Assembly (NCBI GenBank): GCA_013376985.1
Contig: JACABB010000001.1
Coordinates: 65,560 to 129,559 of the forward strand
Source: Bacteroidales bacterium
GTDB lineage: Bacteria; Bacteroidota; Bacteroidia; Bacteroidales; Tenuifilaceae
Direction of reading: 5' to 3'
DNA length: 64,000 nucleotides
Position numbers and translations under genes: made by a program. Shown in pieces: positions 46,711 through 55,465 of the stretch (the first letter of the stretch is position 1; every line of letters starts with the position of its first letter). The notes under the pieces were generated by a model. That model worked only from the letters and a program-made list of their open reading frames with translations. It was not told where the DNA came from and ran no database searches.

Positions 46711-49086
46711 ATGAACCACCAAATTGAAAAATGCCTTTTGGGAAGAGGTATAAATATTTTGCCAGTAATATTTTTATTCGTATTTCTGGGATGCTTCAGC
46801 ACAAACCTTTACTCGCAAAACATTATAAGTCGAGAAGTTACAGATTATCCTGGTGGAAGTTTTTCTTCAACATGTTCCACATCTCCATATACGAGTTGTA
46901 TTATCACTCTTCCTCCCGCAAAATATGGTGAAAGTTACTCTTTTTCAATCCCTTTAAAATCTGGAATAACAAGATCCGATATATCTTTTATTTTCACTCA
47001 GGTTACAAATTGTAGCGAAGGGGCGATTAATTTCACTACGGACGGTAAGGTTGAAATGCTGGCTGCCAGTAGTTGTAGACCAGAAGTAAATAACTTTATT
47101 GAAATTGATCTTGAAACAATTAGTGGAAGTGATGGAACTTCCGATAGGCAAAAATATTACCTCCCAATTCTTCGCGATCCTATCAAGGTTGTGCTAGTTT
47201 TGGATATGTCGGGAAGTATGTCGCTTCCAGTTCCAGGTGGAACTGCTGTTCGCTGGGAGGTATTAAAAAATGCTGTGTTGCTTTTTGTTCAAAAACTTGA
47301 AGCATTTAGGCAGGATAGGGACTCTATCGCTGCAACCTATTTCTCCACAGATATTACACAACCCGGAGGTCCAATTAACTCAGGATTTATTTCAATAACC
47401 TCCGATTCCGATCCCACAAGATCAAGTTCAATTATCCAAACTGATATGTCTGGGAGAGGACCAACCTTTTTAACAGCAATGGGGAAGGGACTACTTAACT
47501 CAAAGTTAAAACTCAATGATAATAATCCTATAAGTGCCCGCAAACTGGTATTACTTTTTACTGATGGACTTCAGAATGTTCAACCTTTGGTTAACCCCGA
47601 TGGTCTAACTCTTTCTCCCGGAAGTTATGTTTTAAATAGCGGACCCTGTACTAGCCTTGATAGTATTCATTACTATACAATAGGTATGGGTGATGTTACA
47701 TTGGTGCCAGAGGTATTGGCTCAAATTGCTCATGCAAATGGGGGCGTGGCATTAACCACAACTACTGGGGCAGAAGAGGGCGATATTTATAATTTTTTCC
47801 AGAATCAATTCGCAAATATGCTATCGGGTAGTAGCCCTCAAATTGTTTCAAGAGAAACAGGATTTCTTACATCAGCAGGGACTACCTATTCATTTCCTAT
47901 TAATGGAAATGTGACAAAATTATACTTTGAATTTATTAATCCCAATGCTGCTAATGTAACATTTAAACTCGAAAAGGGTGGAAAAGACTTAACCTCTTTT
48001 GTAAATGTTACAAATGGAACATTTTACAAAACGCTTAGCCTGCCATTACCAATACTCAATCCAGAGCTAATAAATTCTGAAGGTGATTGGAACCTAACAC
48101 TCTCAGGCACTTCTTCAAAGAAATACTCATTAACCTGCTTTGTTGATGATCATTTTATTGATTTTAGTTGCCAACCACAAAAGGCTCTGTATACAGTTGG
48201 AGACACGCTTAAATTAGATGCTAAAATATCATATGCAGGGAAACCCTTGACAGGTGCTGCTAATAAAGTTCAGGTAGTACTTCTTAAACCTGGAGATGAT
48301 TTAGGCGATTTGCTTGCAAACTATACTGATAGAAGAACTGATTCATTAAAGGATGTTGCTGCAGGTGCTGAAACAAAATATTTACACCTAATTCAAAGTG
48401 ATAGTTCCTTTTATAAAGAGCTTTTACCCAAAAGTCAAATTATTGATCTGTCGGAAAGTTCAAATGGACTATTTAAAGGATATTATAAAAACACTGATTT
48501 AACAGGAGTTTATCAGCTATTATATATTGTTAATGGAGAAATTTCTGGTTATGGGAAATTTCAAAGACAGAAACAATACTCAGCAGTCTTTAAATTTGGT
48601 CAGATTAATCCGAGTTCTACGGAAATTGATGCAACAATAACCACACCTTCTGCTACAACTACTCACGATGGCAATAGTAGAACAGCAACCGTTATAGTTA
48701 AACCTAAGAATAAGTTTGGACATCTACTTGGACCAGGTTATTTATCGAGAATAAAATTTACAGTAGATCCCAAGCAGGGTATTGTAAAATCCGCAAAAGA
48801 TAACTTGAATGGTAGTTATACCTTTACAGTTGTGAATATCCCTGCAAATGTGAAGCCTAATATTAAGATTAATGTAATGGGAGAGTTACTTTATCAAGGA
48901 AGTTTCCCAACACCTAAGATTCATTTCTGGCAGTATATTCTGTTAATATTGCTGATCTTGATTTTGATTTTTCGTTATGTTAATGCACATACGGGGAGAA
49001 CTTGGGTAAGAATGCTAATTTGGGTATTGATAATTCTTTGTGTAATATTTATGATTCTTCAAAAACAAGGAATAATCCATTTTTAA
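46711..49086 (+). CDS. Exported VWA-domain membrane protein
   Basis: A 791-residue protein. A long signal sequence (hydrophobic 15-33, ending near LYSQ) is followed by a Cys-rich beta domain (about 37-150: SSTCSTSPYTSC, TNCSEG, SSCRPE). A von Willebrand A domain at about 160-370 has the MIDAS motif DMSGSMS and the VLLFTDGLQN segment. Beta-sandwich-like regions continue to about 735. Two C-terminal membrane helices (about 738-755 and 765-783) anchor it, most of the protein being outside the cytoplasm. VWA domains bind proteins through a metal ion. It is the only plus-strand gene in the fibre array and is divergent from the collagen-like fibre gene, so a role with the fibres is possible but only contextual. 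Confidence 0.8.
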   Translation: MNHQIEKCLLGRGINILPVIFLFVFLGCFSTNLYSQNIISREVTDYPGGSFSSTCSTSPYTSCIITLPPAKYGESYSFSIPLKSGITRSDISFIFTQVTNCSEGAINFTTDGKVEMLAASSCRPEVNNFIEIDLETISGSDGTSDRQKYYLPILRDPIKVVLVLDMSGSMSLPVPGGTAVRWEVLKNAVLLFVQKLEAFRQDRDSIAATYFSTDITQPGGPINSGFISITSDSDPTRSSSIIQTDMSGRGPTFLTAMGKGLLNSKLKLNDNNPISARKLVLLFTDGLQNVQPLVNPDGLTLSPGSYVLNSGPCTSLDSIHYYTIGMGDVTLVPEVLAQIAHANGGVALTTTTGAEEGDIYNFFQNQFANMLSGSSPQIVSRETGFLTSAGTTYSFPINGNVTKLYFEFINPNAANVTFKLEKGGKDLTSFVNVTNGTFYKTLSLPLPILNPELINSEGDWNLTLSGTSSKKYSLTCFVDDHFIDFSCQPQKALYTVGDTLKLDAKISYAGKPLTGAANKVQVVLLKPGDDLGDLLANYTDRRTDSLKDVAAGAETKYLHLIQSDSSFYKELLPKSQIIDLSESSNGLFKGYYKNTDLTGVYQLLYIVNGEISGYGKFQRQKQYSAVFKFGQINPSSTEIDATITTPSATTTHDGNSRTATVIVKPKNKFGHLLGPGYLSRIKFTVDPKQGIVKSAKDNLNGSYTFTVVNIPANVKPNIKINVMGELLYQGSFPTPKIHFWQYILLILLILILIFRYVNAHTGRTWVRMLIWVLIILCVIFMILQKQGIIHF

Positions 49087-49095
49087 GCAAAGCAT

Positions 49096-49133
49096 AAAAA
49101 AACTGGGCTGGTTATCGCCAGCCCAGTTTTTTT
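49096..49133. terminator. Bidirectional terminator between convergent VWA and fibre genes
   Basis: A perfect 16-base stem: 49096-49111 pairs with 49118-49133 around loop TTATCG. A run on one side and T run on the other serve both strands. It sits 10 bases after one stop and 6 after the other. Confidence 0.92.
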
Positions 49134-49138
49134 GTCTA

Positions 49139-52100
49139 TTATTTATTCAAAGTTTCAAGTTTCTCAACCCTTTCTAATAATCTTTTATTGGCCTCCATCA
49201 ACTCGTTAATCTGCTGTTTTTGATTATCAATAAGCCGTTGCTGTTCCTGCATCCCCTTAACAATAACTGGGATAATACTACTGTAATTTATACCTAATGT
49301 TTTATCTGGATCATCTCCTTCAACAACCACCTCACTAATAATTGGTTTAACGTCTTGTGCTATAAATCCAAGTTTTCTTCCTTCCTGAGGACTCTTTTTC
49401 CAAAGGAAACTAACAGGTTTAAGTTTTAGGAGTTCTGCTAAACCATAGGTTAACTCTGTGATATTATCTTTTAATCTTAAATCGGAAGTATTTATTGTTC
49501 CATTGGTTGCAAATACAGTATTCCACTTATTACCTGAAGTTCCTAATGTTGCTGCAGGAAGTTCTGGGTAAAAATTACTTTTCAGCTTCATTGTTCCGTC
49601 CTTATAAACAGTAACTGCATTGCTTAGACTTGATGAAGATGTTCCGTTACCTACTGCAAATATTGGATCTGTAGCAATCCACGACCCAGGCGTTCCTTCT
49701 ACTACATTGTATGCGCCCACTGCTGTTGAGGAATAGGCGTTTGCTGTGCAGCCATATCCTACAGACAAAGAATATTTCCCAATAGCTGATGTTTGGTTTC
49801 CAAATGCAGTAGAGTTATCACCACTTGCAGTTGTGGTATTGCCTATCGCAATAGCATATTGTGTTGAGGCTACAACATTTCTTCCAAGTGCAATAGAATA
49901 ATTTGCAGATGCGCTAGCATGATCGCCGAGGGCAATTGAGGATATTCCGCTTGCTGTTGATACATTACCTCCAGCTAAGCTGTATATTCCACTCGAAGCA
50001 GATTGATACCCAATAGCAGTTGAGTAAGTTGCGCTAGCATTTGTCTCTCGACCCAAAGCGGTGGCAGCGGTCGCCGAAGGACCAGTTATTGATGAGTAAC
50101 CTACTGCGAAAGAGTAAGCTCCTTGAGCATTGGAAAAGGCGCCAAGTGCTACTGAGCGTGCACCAAGTGCCTTGGCATTATCGCCACATGCAAACGAGTA
50201 TACACCGCTTGCAGTTGACTGGTTACCAAATGCACACGAGGCTATACCTGATGCTGTTGTCTTAAATCCCATTGCAACGGTATAAAAGCCGCTTGCAGTT
50301 GTATATCCACCCATTGCTGTTGAGTACCAGTTCCCTGAATTTGTTTTGTATCCGATGGCAGTAGCAAATGAACCACTTGCAATATTATTTGCTCCAAAAG
50401 CAAGCGAAGCCTTTCCTGATGCGATAGATCCTAAACCAAATGCATACGCATAATCTCCTGATGCTTTAGTGTTGCCCGTTACATTTCCGGTTGAGTCGAT
50501 ACCAACAGAGCCGAAGGCAAAACTTTTATTTCCTGATGCTTGAGCCCCAGAACCAAAGGCATACGAATCATCTGATGTTGCCTTTGCCTGATAGCCAAAA
50601 GCAAATGAGTTATTCTTATGTGCTAACGCTTGATATCCAATTGCAGTTGAATATTGCCCACGGGCAATAGCTTTAAATCCCAATGCTTGACTGTAATTCC
50701 CTTTTGCTTTTGATTCAAAACCAGTTGCAAAGGAATTTACACCAACGCTATCAGGCATTTCGATTATAACCTGACCAGCCAAGAAAGCATTCTTCAGCGG
50801 ATACCACATTACCCTTTTTTCACTTGGGTAGATATTTCCCGTAGAATTTGTTGAAACATTAAAGTAGCTAGCGCTACCGCCTTTTGCTTGATTTGAAAGA
50901 CCCCCAACGGCAAATCCTCCCTTTGCTCCTTTAGGAGTTGTTGAATCATCTATGTAAATACGCGCACTATCGGAGCCGATAAACATGAGATTATTATTTG
51001 TTCCCGCTTTGCTTTGATTTGATAGACCTCCCACAGCAAATCCTCCTTTTGCACCTTTGGTGGAGTTATTGCTTACGTAAATTCGGGTGCTGTCGGTAGT
51101 TACTTTCAGTAAATCATAGCTTCCTCCTTTGGCCTGGTTTGATAAACCGCCAACGGCAAACCCACCTTTAGCACCTTTTATTGTTTTGGAGTCATCAATG
51201 TAAATACGTGCGCTGTCCGGACCAATAAACATGAAATTGTTGCTTGTTCCCGTTTTGCTTTGGTTGGAAAGACCTCCCACAGCAAATCCTCCTTTAGCAC
51301 CTTTGGTGCTGCTATTGCTTACGTAAATACGGGTACTATCGGACGTGACCTTAAGTATATCGTAGGTTCCGCCTTTGGCCTGATTAGAAAGTCCTCCTAC
51401 AGCAAATCCTCCCTTAGCACCCTTAAGCGTGGTTAAATCATCGATATAGAATCGGGTGCTATCTGGTGCAACAAACATTAAATTACGGGTTATACTGCCT
51501 TTAGCTTGGTTGGAAAGACCTCCAACAGCAAAACCACCCTTAGCACCTTTTGCTCCACTTACTTCATTAACAAAGATTCTTGCTGAATCGGAGGTAATTC
51601 TTAAATACTCCACATTACCTTTAGCTTGATTGGAAAGTCCTCCCACTGCAAATCCCCCTTTTGCTCCTTTTAGTGGAGTATCTTCTACGTATACCCTAAC
51701 TCCTGTTTGGTATACAGCGAATACTATTTTTCCTTCCTTGTTTTTTACTACAAATATTGGTTCATCATCGGTTGCATTGGGTTGGCTCACTACCTCTTTG
51801 GTATTATTGGCATAAAGGGCATAGGGAACTGATTGTAATTTGGTATGAGTGCCCATTGGGGTATAAGTGTTTCCGCCCGCAGGATCAATTTCAATTTTAA
51901 CGTATATATCCCCATCCTTCCATGGGATATTTGCAAAGGTGTTTATTCCCACCTGCGCTCCGTTTCCAATGTTTAGGGTGATAACTCCTTCTTTTGTTGA
52001 GGTAGGTGAGTGCGTTTCAGTATAGTAGGCTACTCCTGAGATATTCTCAAGGGTGAGACGTACTCCAATATTTTTACTCGCAACTGGTTTCCCATCACTG

Positions 52101-52213
52101 TCTCGAATTACGGCTTGATAGGAAATGCCTTGTGGGGCTTGTGAGTAAACGAGGTTTGCATAAAATGCTAATACTAATAGCATTAATGTACTTGTAAAAG
52201 TTCTTGTTTTCAT
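49139..52213 (-). CDS. Secreted fibre protein, seven GAKGG modules, YadA-like head, S74 domain
   Basis: A 1024-residue protein from ATG 52213 (a TTG two codons upstream is also open). Signal peptide ends near LVYSQ. The shared N-terminal domain (about 25-140: PQGISYQAVIRDSDGKP to SVPYALYA) is followed by seven copies of an approximately 40-residue module with core GAKGGFAVGGLSNQAK (about 178-445), the highest number in the array. Residues about 490-840 are YadA/Hep_Hag-type head repeats (SYAFGSGAQASGNKSFAFG), a left-handed beta-roll. The C-terminal S74 chaperone has TSDLRLKDNI with Ser and Lys five apart and ends in a coiled coil. The head type differs from three of the other fibre genes and matches the one at the window edge. 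Confidence 0.85.
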   Translation of the reverse strand: MKTRTFTSTLMLLVLAFYANLVYSQAPQGISYQAVIRDSDGKPVASKNIGVRLTLENISGVAYYTETHSPTSTKEGVITLNIGNGAQVGINTFANIPWKDGDIYVKIEIDPAGGNTYTPMGTHTKLQSVPYALYANNTKEVVSQPNATDDEPIFVVKNKEGKIVFAVYQTGVRVYVEDTPLKGAKGGFAVGGLSNQAKGNVEYLRITSDSARIFVNEVSGAKGAKGGFAVGGLSNQAKGSITRNLMFVAPDSTRFYIDDLTTLKGAKGGFAVGGLSNQAKGGTYDILKVTSDSTRIYVSNSSTKGAKGGFAVGGLSNQSKTGTSNNFMFIGPDSARIYIDDSKTIKGAKGGFAVGGLSNQAKGGSYDLLKVTTDSTRIYVSNNSTKGAKGGFAVGGLSNQSKAGTNNNLMFIGSDSARIYIDDSTTPKGAKGGFAVGGLSNQAKGGSASYFNVSTNSTGNIYPSEKRVMWYPLKNAFLAGQVIIEMPDSVGVNSFATGFESKAKGNYSQALGFKAIARGQYSTAIGYQALAHKNNSFAFGYQAKATSDDSYAFGSGAQASGNKSFAFGSVGIDSTGNVTGNTKASGDYAYAFGLGSIASGKASLAFGANNIASGSFATAIGYKTNSGNWYSTAMGGYTTASGFYTVAMGFKTTASGIASCAFGNQSTASGVYSFACGDNAKALGARSVALGAFSNAQGAYSFAVGYSSITGPSATAATALGRETNASATYSTAIGYQSASSGIYSLAGGNVSTASGISSIALGDHASASANYSIALGRNVVASTQYAIAIGNTTTASGDNSTAFGNQTSAIGKYSLSVGYGCTANAYSSTAVGAYNVVEGTPGSWIATDPIFAVGNGTSSSSLSNAVTVYKDGTMKLKSNFYPELPAATLGTSGNKWNTVFATNGTINTSDLRLKDNITELTYGLAELLKLKPVSFLWKKSPQEGRKLGFIAQDVKPIISEVVVEGDDPDKTLGINYSSIIPVIVKGMQEQQRLIDNQKQQINELMEANKRLLERVEKLETLNK

Positions 52214-52480
52214 AACCAAATTAGATTAACTTTTGAATAAAAGAAAGGTATGACAAAAAGCAAAAACCAGCAAAGTGCCGTATCAAATTTTGATAAAAAA
52301 TTAAAAAATAGTTCCACGACTTAATGGAATTTTAGTTTTTTCTTCTAGTTCAGCAGGGGATGTATAAAAAGCTCCGTGTGATGATTTGTGCTATTTTGTG
52401 TAATGTGTTAAGGCATTGTTACACCAAGAAAGCACCTAGAAACGCTGGGAGTAATGGTGAACTTAGTGTAGATGATAAAA

Positions 52481-52539
52481 CTATCGCAAAATGCGATAGC
52501 TGAGATGCAGGAGTGTTTCTTTTTAACGCATTTTGCGAT
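52481..52539. repeat. Palindrome CTATCGCAAAATGCGATAG with a nearby inverted partner
   Basis: 52481-52499 is a hairpin (8-base arms, AAA loop). CGCATTTTGCGAT at 52527-52539 is the exact complement of 52483-52495. Two alternative pairings are possible. No T run follows, so it is not an obvious terminator. Confidence 0.5.
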
Positions 52540-52665
52540 TGTGGTGTATTGCAATAAGGTTATGTGTTTTGACTGTTGATGCAGTTAGCAGTGGTTACCC
52601 CTAGGTAATTTTTGGTTTAACTTTGGCTGTTGGTGGTTATTTGGTAATGCAAGAATAGATATTCG

Positions 52666-52694
52666 CCCGCTCGCGCGGATTTGCAATCCGTGCG
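52666..52694 (-). repeat. REP-like palindrome, left copy
   Basis: The minus strand reads CGCACGGATTGCAAATCCGC then a GCGAGCGGG end. Its central GGATTGCAAATCC is an exact palindrome, and the unit matches the two right copies at 53376-53407 and 53482-53512, in opposite orientation. It ends 8 bases from the transposase stop. Confidence 0.75.
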
Positions 52695-52702
52695 TTAAAA
52701 AA

Positions 52703-53272
52703 CTACTTGTATGTAATCAACTTAGAATCTATTGTTATTATATCTAATAAACTTTCCAAATCAGCGTAATTCCTAGCTGAACTGAATAGATAATCCTCTG
52801 GCTTAGCAACAATCATTTCTTCAACAGGGTTTCTATGGATATATTCTAGTTTTTCATAGATAAACCTATTGCTAAATACTTCTACTGCATGATTTCCATC
52901 CTGCCATACCTTATAATCCTGCTCTTTTTTTAGATGTACGCATGAATCTTTGAAATGCTTTAAAAGCCATTCCCTCCTGCTTTCGGGTTCATCCATTGTT
53001 AGCTGAACTATCTGCTTTGAGGTAAACTTTTTGAAATCTCTGAGTAAAGCCGAAAGGCCACCTTCCTTTTCTACCCTACAAAGCATGTGCAGATGGCTTG
53101 GCATCAAGCACCATGCGAAGATAACCAGCCCCTTTTGTTTTTGACAATATTTAAGCGAATTGATTAGCGCCAACTTTTGGTTTAAACGGGTGAATACATC
53201 TACCCAGCCTACTGTGGTTAGGGTAATAAAATAGGCCGCCTCGTTATCCTTTATCTTGTACTTGTCGGACAT
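52703..53272 (-). CDS. REP-associated tyrosine transposase (RAYT, IS200-like Y1 family)
   Basis: A 189-residue HUH-type single-strand nuclease. The metal-binding His-x-His is in MPSHLHML near residue 60, and the catalytic Tyr candidate is in the helix YIHRNPV near 143. RAYTs are domesticated relatives of IS200/IS605 transposases that cut and move REP palindromes rather than themselves. Three REP-like copies flank this gene (one left, two right), the layout expected of a RAYT locus. No frameshift is seen, and both motifs are intact, so it may be active. Confidence 0.88.
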   Translation of the reverse strand: MSDKYKIKDNEAAYFITLTTVGWVDVFTRLNQKLALINSLKYCQKQKGLVIFAWCLMPSHLHMLCRVEKEGGLSALLRDFKKFTSKQIVQLTMDEPESRREWLLKHFKDSCVHLKKEQDYKVWQDGNHAVEVFSNRFIYEKLEYIHRNPVEEMIVAKPEDYLFSSARNYADLESLLDIITIDSKLITYK

Positions 53273-53580
53273 CGGTTAAGATTTATATCAAAAGTAAAAT
53301 ATTTTTGCTTTTCTAGGATGGTTCAGGCTTGTTACAGTTAGGTTTTTATTTTTTTGTTAAATATTCCTTGCTACTCTAGCACGGATTGCAAATCGGCGCT
53401 AGCGGGGTCCTAACTGAGATGGTTCAGGTTTGTTACAGTTAGGCTTTTCTATTTGTTTGCTGTTATATATTCTCTGCTACTCTAGCACGGATTGCAAATC
53501 CGCGCTAGCGGGAGATTACTACTATTTAATTACAGCCTTGGGCTAACGGGGGCTGCCTAATCGATTGTAGCCAGTATTTA
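53273..53580. other. Intergenic region with tandem REP-containing units
   Basis: It is made up mostly of the two tandem units at 53317-53512; the remainder has no gene. It separates the transposase start from the TIR gene stop. Confidence 0.6.
53317..53512 (+). repeat. Two tandem approximately 100-bp units, each ending in a REP palindrome
   Basis: Unit 1 (53317-53407) and unit 2 (53418-53512) both start GATGGTTCAGG and run through TTGTTACAGTTAGG to a REP (53376-53407 and 53482-53512). The REP reads CTAGCACGGATTGCAAATC then a short GC end and CTAGCGGG. Unit 2 keeps a perfect palindrome arm (AATCCGCGCTAG); unit 1 has one change (AATCGGCGCTAG). The outer CTAGC/GCTAG arms also pair. Confidence 0.8.
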
Positions 53581-54915
53581 TTATTTTATTAAACCTAATC
53601 TATATGGTTTTGGAAAAAAAACAACCCTATTATTATAATAAGTAAATATTTCAAAACTATAACCACCTTCTCCGGTTTCATTTTCTAAAAAATCGACTCT
53701 GTATAACTTTTGGTCAATGTTAAAGACATAGTTTTTAACGCACTCAATAGTTCCTCCATTAAAATAGTTACTACCTTTCAATAATTCAAAAACTGTTGCT
53801 GATGAAATTTTATAAGTAGTATATTTCCCCCATAAGTTTATGGCTTTCTCTTTACCAAATTGACTGAATATTTTACAGTATCTAATAAACGCATCGTCCG
53901 AAAATTTTTCAGAGAATAATCTTTGACAATCTAGTTTTGTAGGATGTGCCTCAATAAGTATCTGGTCTATATCAATATTTTTTATTAGGAATTGCTCAAA
54001 ATATTCACTTGGAAATTTATCATCAGTTGTTTTTAGTAGTTGAATGTAACTATTAGAAAAATCAATAAATTCTTGTTTGTGTTTATTCCATGTCACAATA
54101 TCAAAATTATTTTTATTAAGAGTCTTTAAAATAATTTTTGATAACTCATCTAAGAACATTGAGTCATTAACTTTTGCAATTTGAAGAGGTTCTAAAATTA
54201 CACCAACACTTTTATAGTCAATTGGGTCTATTATTACTGGTAAAACATGAGAGTTTAATGCCCATGCAGCTCCCATCTCATTTAAACAGATTTCACTTTT
54301 CTTATAATTTGGACTTATTAATAACAATGTAATTTTAGCATTTGAAATATTTTCCTTAATAGCATTTCTGAAATCATCTCCTGTTTTTATTCCAAAACCC
54401 TCGGTGGATGTACAAAAAATATCATCTTTTGATAAATTAAGTCCAAGAATTAATATTTTTTCTACAAATTTATCAATCAGAATTTTGTCCTTTGAGGAAT
54501 GACTAATAAATATATCTTTTGATTTATTATCAGAATTTAATGTTTTTTCAATTTTTTCAGGAGTTTTTATTTCCAGATTAACTTCTTTGTTTCCTATAAA
54601 TTCTGTGGTAACTTCTTTAATTATTTTGCATAACATATCAGGTTTGTAGTATCCTTTATTTTGCCCATCTACATTAACCCAATCTCTATCTATTTTTATT
54701 CCTGAGTTTTTTATGTCTTCATGGAATTTAGATTCGCTTTCAGTTTCAAATATTCTAATTTCAAGCAAACGATTTATAAAGTATTTTTTTCCATCTAAGA
54801 TGAAATCGTTTTTCCCTTTAAGTATAGCTTCTGCTATAATATTTACTTTTCCTTTATCAATAAATTTGATAAAGTAGTAATTTATCTGAGTCTTAATGTA
54901 GATTATGTATGTCAT
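53581..54915 (-). CDS. TIR-domain protein, possible NADase immune effector
   Basis: A 444-residue protein from ATG 54915 (a TTG seven codons upstream is also open). Residues about 134-265 are a TIR domain: DIFISHSSKDK at its start, IFCTSTEGFGIKTGDDF, ITLLLISPNYKKSEICLNEMGAAW. Glu213 in that last motif is the position of the catalytic Glu in NAD-cleaving TIRs. The N-terminal 120 residues and the C-terminal 180 residues (from about NNFDIVTWNKHKQEF) are unrecognised and may sense a trigger. Bacterial TIR proteins commonly act in antiphage defence. The gene is alone between a RAYT locus and a minisatellite, typical of an accessory island. AT content appears higher than in its neighbours. Confidence 0.8.
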   Translation of the reverse strand: MTYIIYIKTQINYYFIKFIDKGKVNIIAEAILKGKNDFILDGKKYFINRLLEIRIFETESESKFHEDIKNSGIKIDRDWVNVDGQNKGYYKPDMLCKIIKEVTTEFIGNKEVNLEIKTPEKIEKTLNSDNKSKDIFISHSSKDKILIDKFVEKILILGLNLSKDDIFCTSTEGFGIKTGDDFRNAIKENISNAKITLLLISPNYKKSEICLNEMGAAWALNSHVLPVIIDPIDYKSVGVILEPLQIAKVNDSMFLDELSKIILKTLNKNNFDIVTWNKHKQEFIDFSNSYIQLLKTTDDKFPSEYFEQFLIKNIDIDQILIEAHPTKLDCQRLFSEKFSDDAFIRYCKIFSQFGKEKAINLWGKYTTYKISSATVFELLKGSNYFNGGTIECVKNYVFNIDQKLYRVDFLENETGEGGYSFEIFTYYNNRVVFFPKPYRLGLIK

Positions 54916-55215
54916 TTCTTCAATATTGCCTGCCAACTCGTTTTTATATACCCCAAATACATTTGTAAACTCTAAAAGGAATGTATTGTGTCCCTTTTAG
55001 TTTTTTTCCAACTCAACTAGATTAGCTTTCAGCCAATTTCGCCAAGAAGGATTTGTTTATCAAAGATATAATTTATATTAACAATATATAATAGTTTTGA
55101 TTTGTACGAGTATTTGTTATTTGGGTTACTAAGTTTTTAATATAATGGTTTGTATATGCTTAGTTTTTACCCATTCTGGTATAAATTGCTCTTTGAGTTA
55201 ATTGTATGAATAGCA
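54916..55215. other. AT-rich region upstream of the TIR gene
   Basis: Contains the promoter side of the TIR gene. A hairpin CTAAAAGG (54972-54979) with CCTTTTAG (54993-55000), followed by seven T (plus strand), looks like a weak terminator facing away from any known gene. Otherwise nothing is seen. Confidence 0.45.
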
Positions 55216-55278
55216 CAGTTTGCCGAATGCTCCCAGTTCCTATAAAGTTGAGGATTGGTTTGGTGAATTAAACCCTAG

Positions 55279-55319
55279 ATTTCCGAACTTTTTAAAGGTT
55301 CGGAAATCTTTCTGGATCG
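55279..55319. repeat. 41-bp hairpin spacer, copy 1
   Basis: ATTTCCGAAC and GTTCGGAAAT form an inverted repeat around a T/A-rich centre. It joins block 1 and block 2 of the minisatellite. Confidence 0.75.
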
Positions 55320-55424
55320 ATTTGGCAATTTGCAGCGTTCATTTGGCGAACTTAACGGTTCATTTGGCAAATTGCAGATTTGATTTAACGAACTTAAGGG
55401 TTGGTTTGGTGAGTTGTACCCTAG

Positions 55425-55465
55425 ATTTCCGAACTTTTTAAAAGTTCGGAAATCTTATCGGATCA
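55425..55465. repeat. 41-bp hairpin spacer, copy 2
   Basis: Same length and layout as copy 1, 146 bases downstream, with few changes. Its arms extend to ATTTCCGAACTTTT / AAAAGTTCGGAAAT, so the inverted repeat is longer and perfect. Confidence 0.75.

Larger units (their letters stand above)
52214..52702. other. Intergenic region at the left edge of the accessory island
   Basis: No gene is seen. It contains the promoter side of the 49139-52213 fibre gene, the palindrome pair at 52481-52539 and a REP-like palindrome at 52666-52694. Base composition is mixed, and the sequence is unlike the fibre genes. Confidence 0.5.

Noticed and set aside
54972-55007. Hairpin with T run on the plus strand upstream of the TIR gene
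   Set aside because: 8-base AT-rich stem with a long loop and no plus-strand gene before it, so it is not called a terminator.
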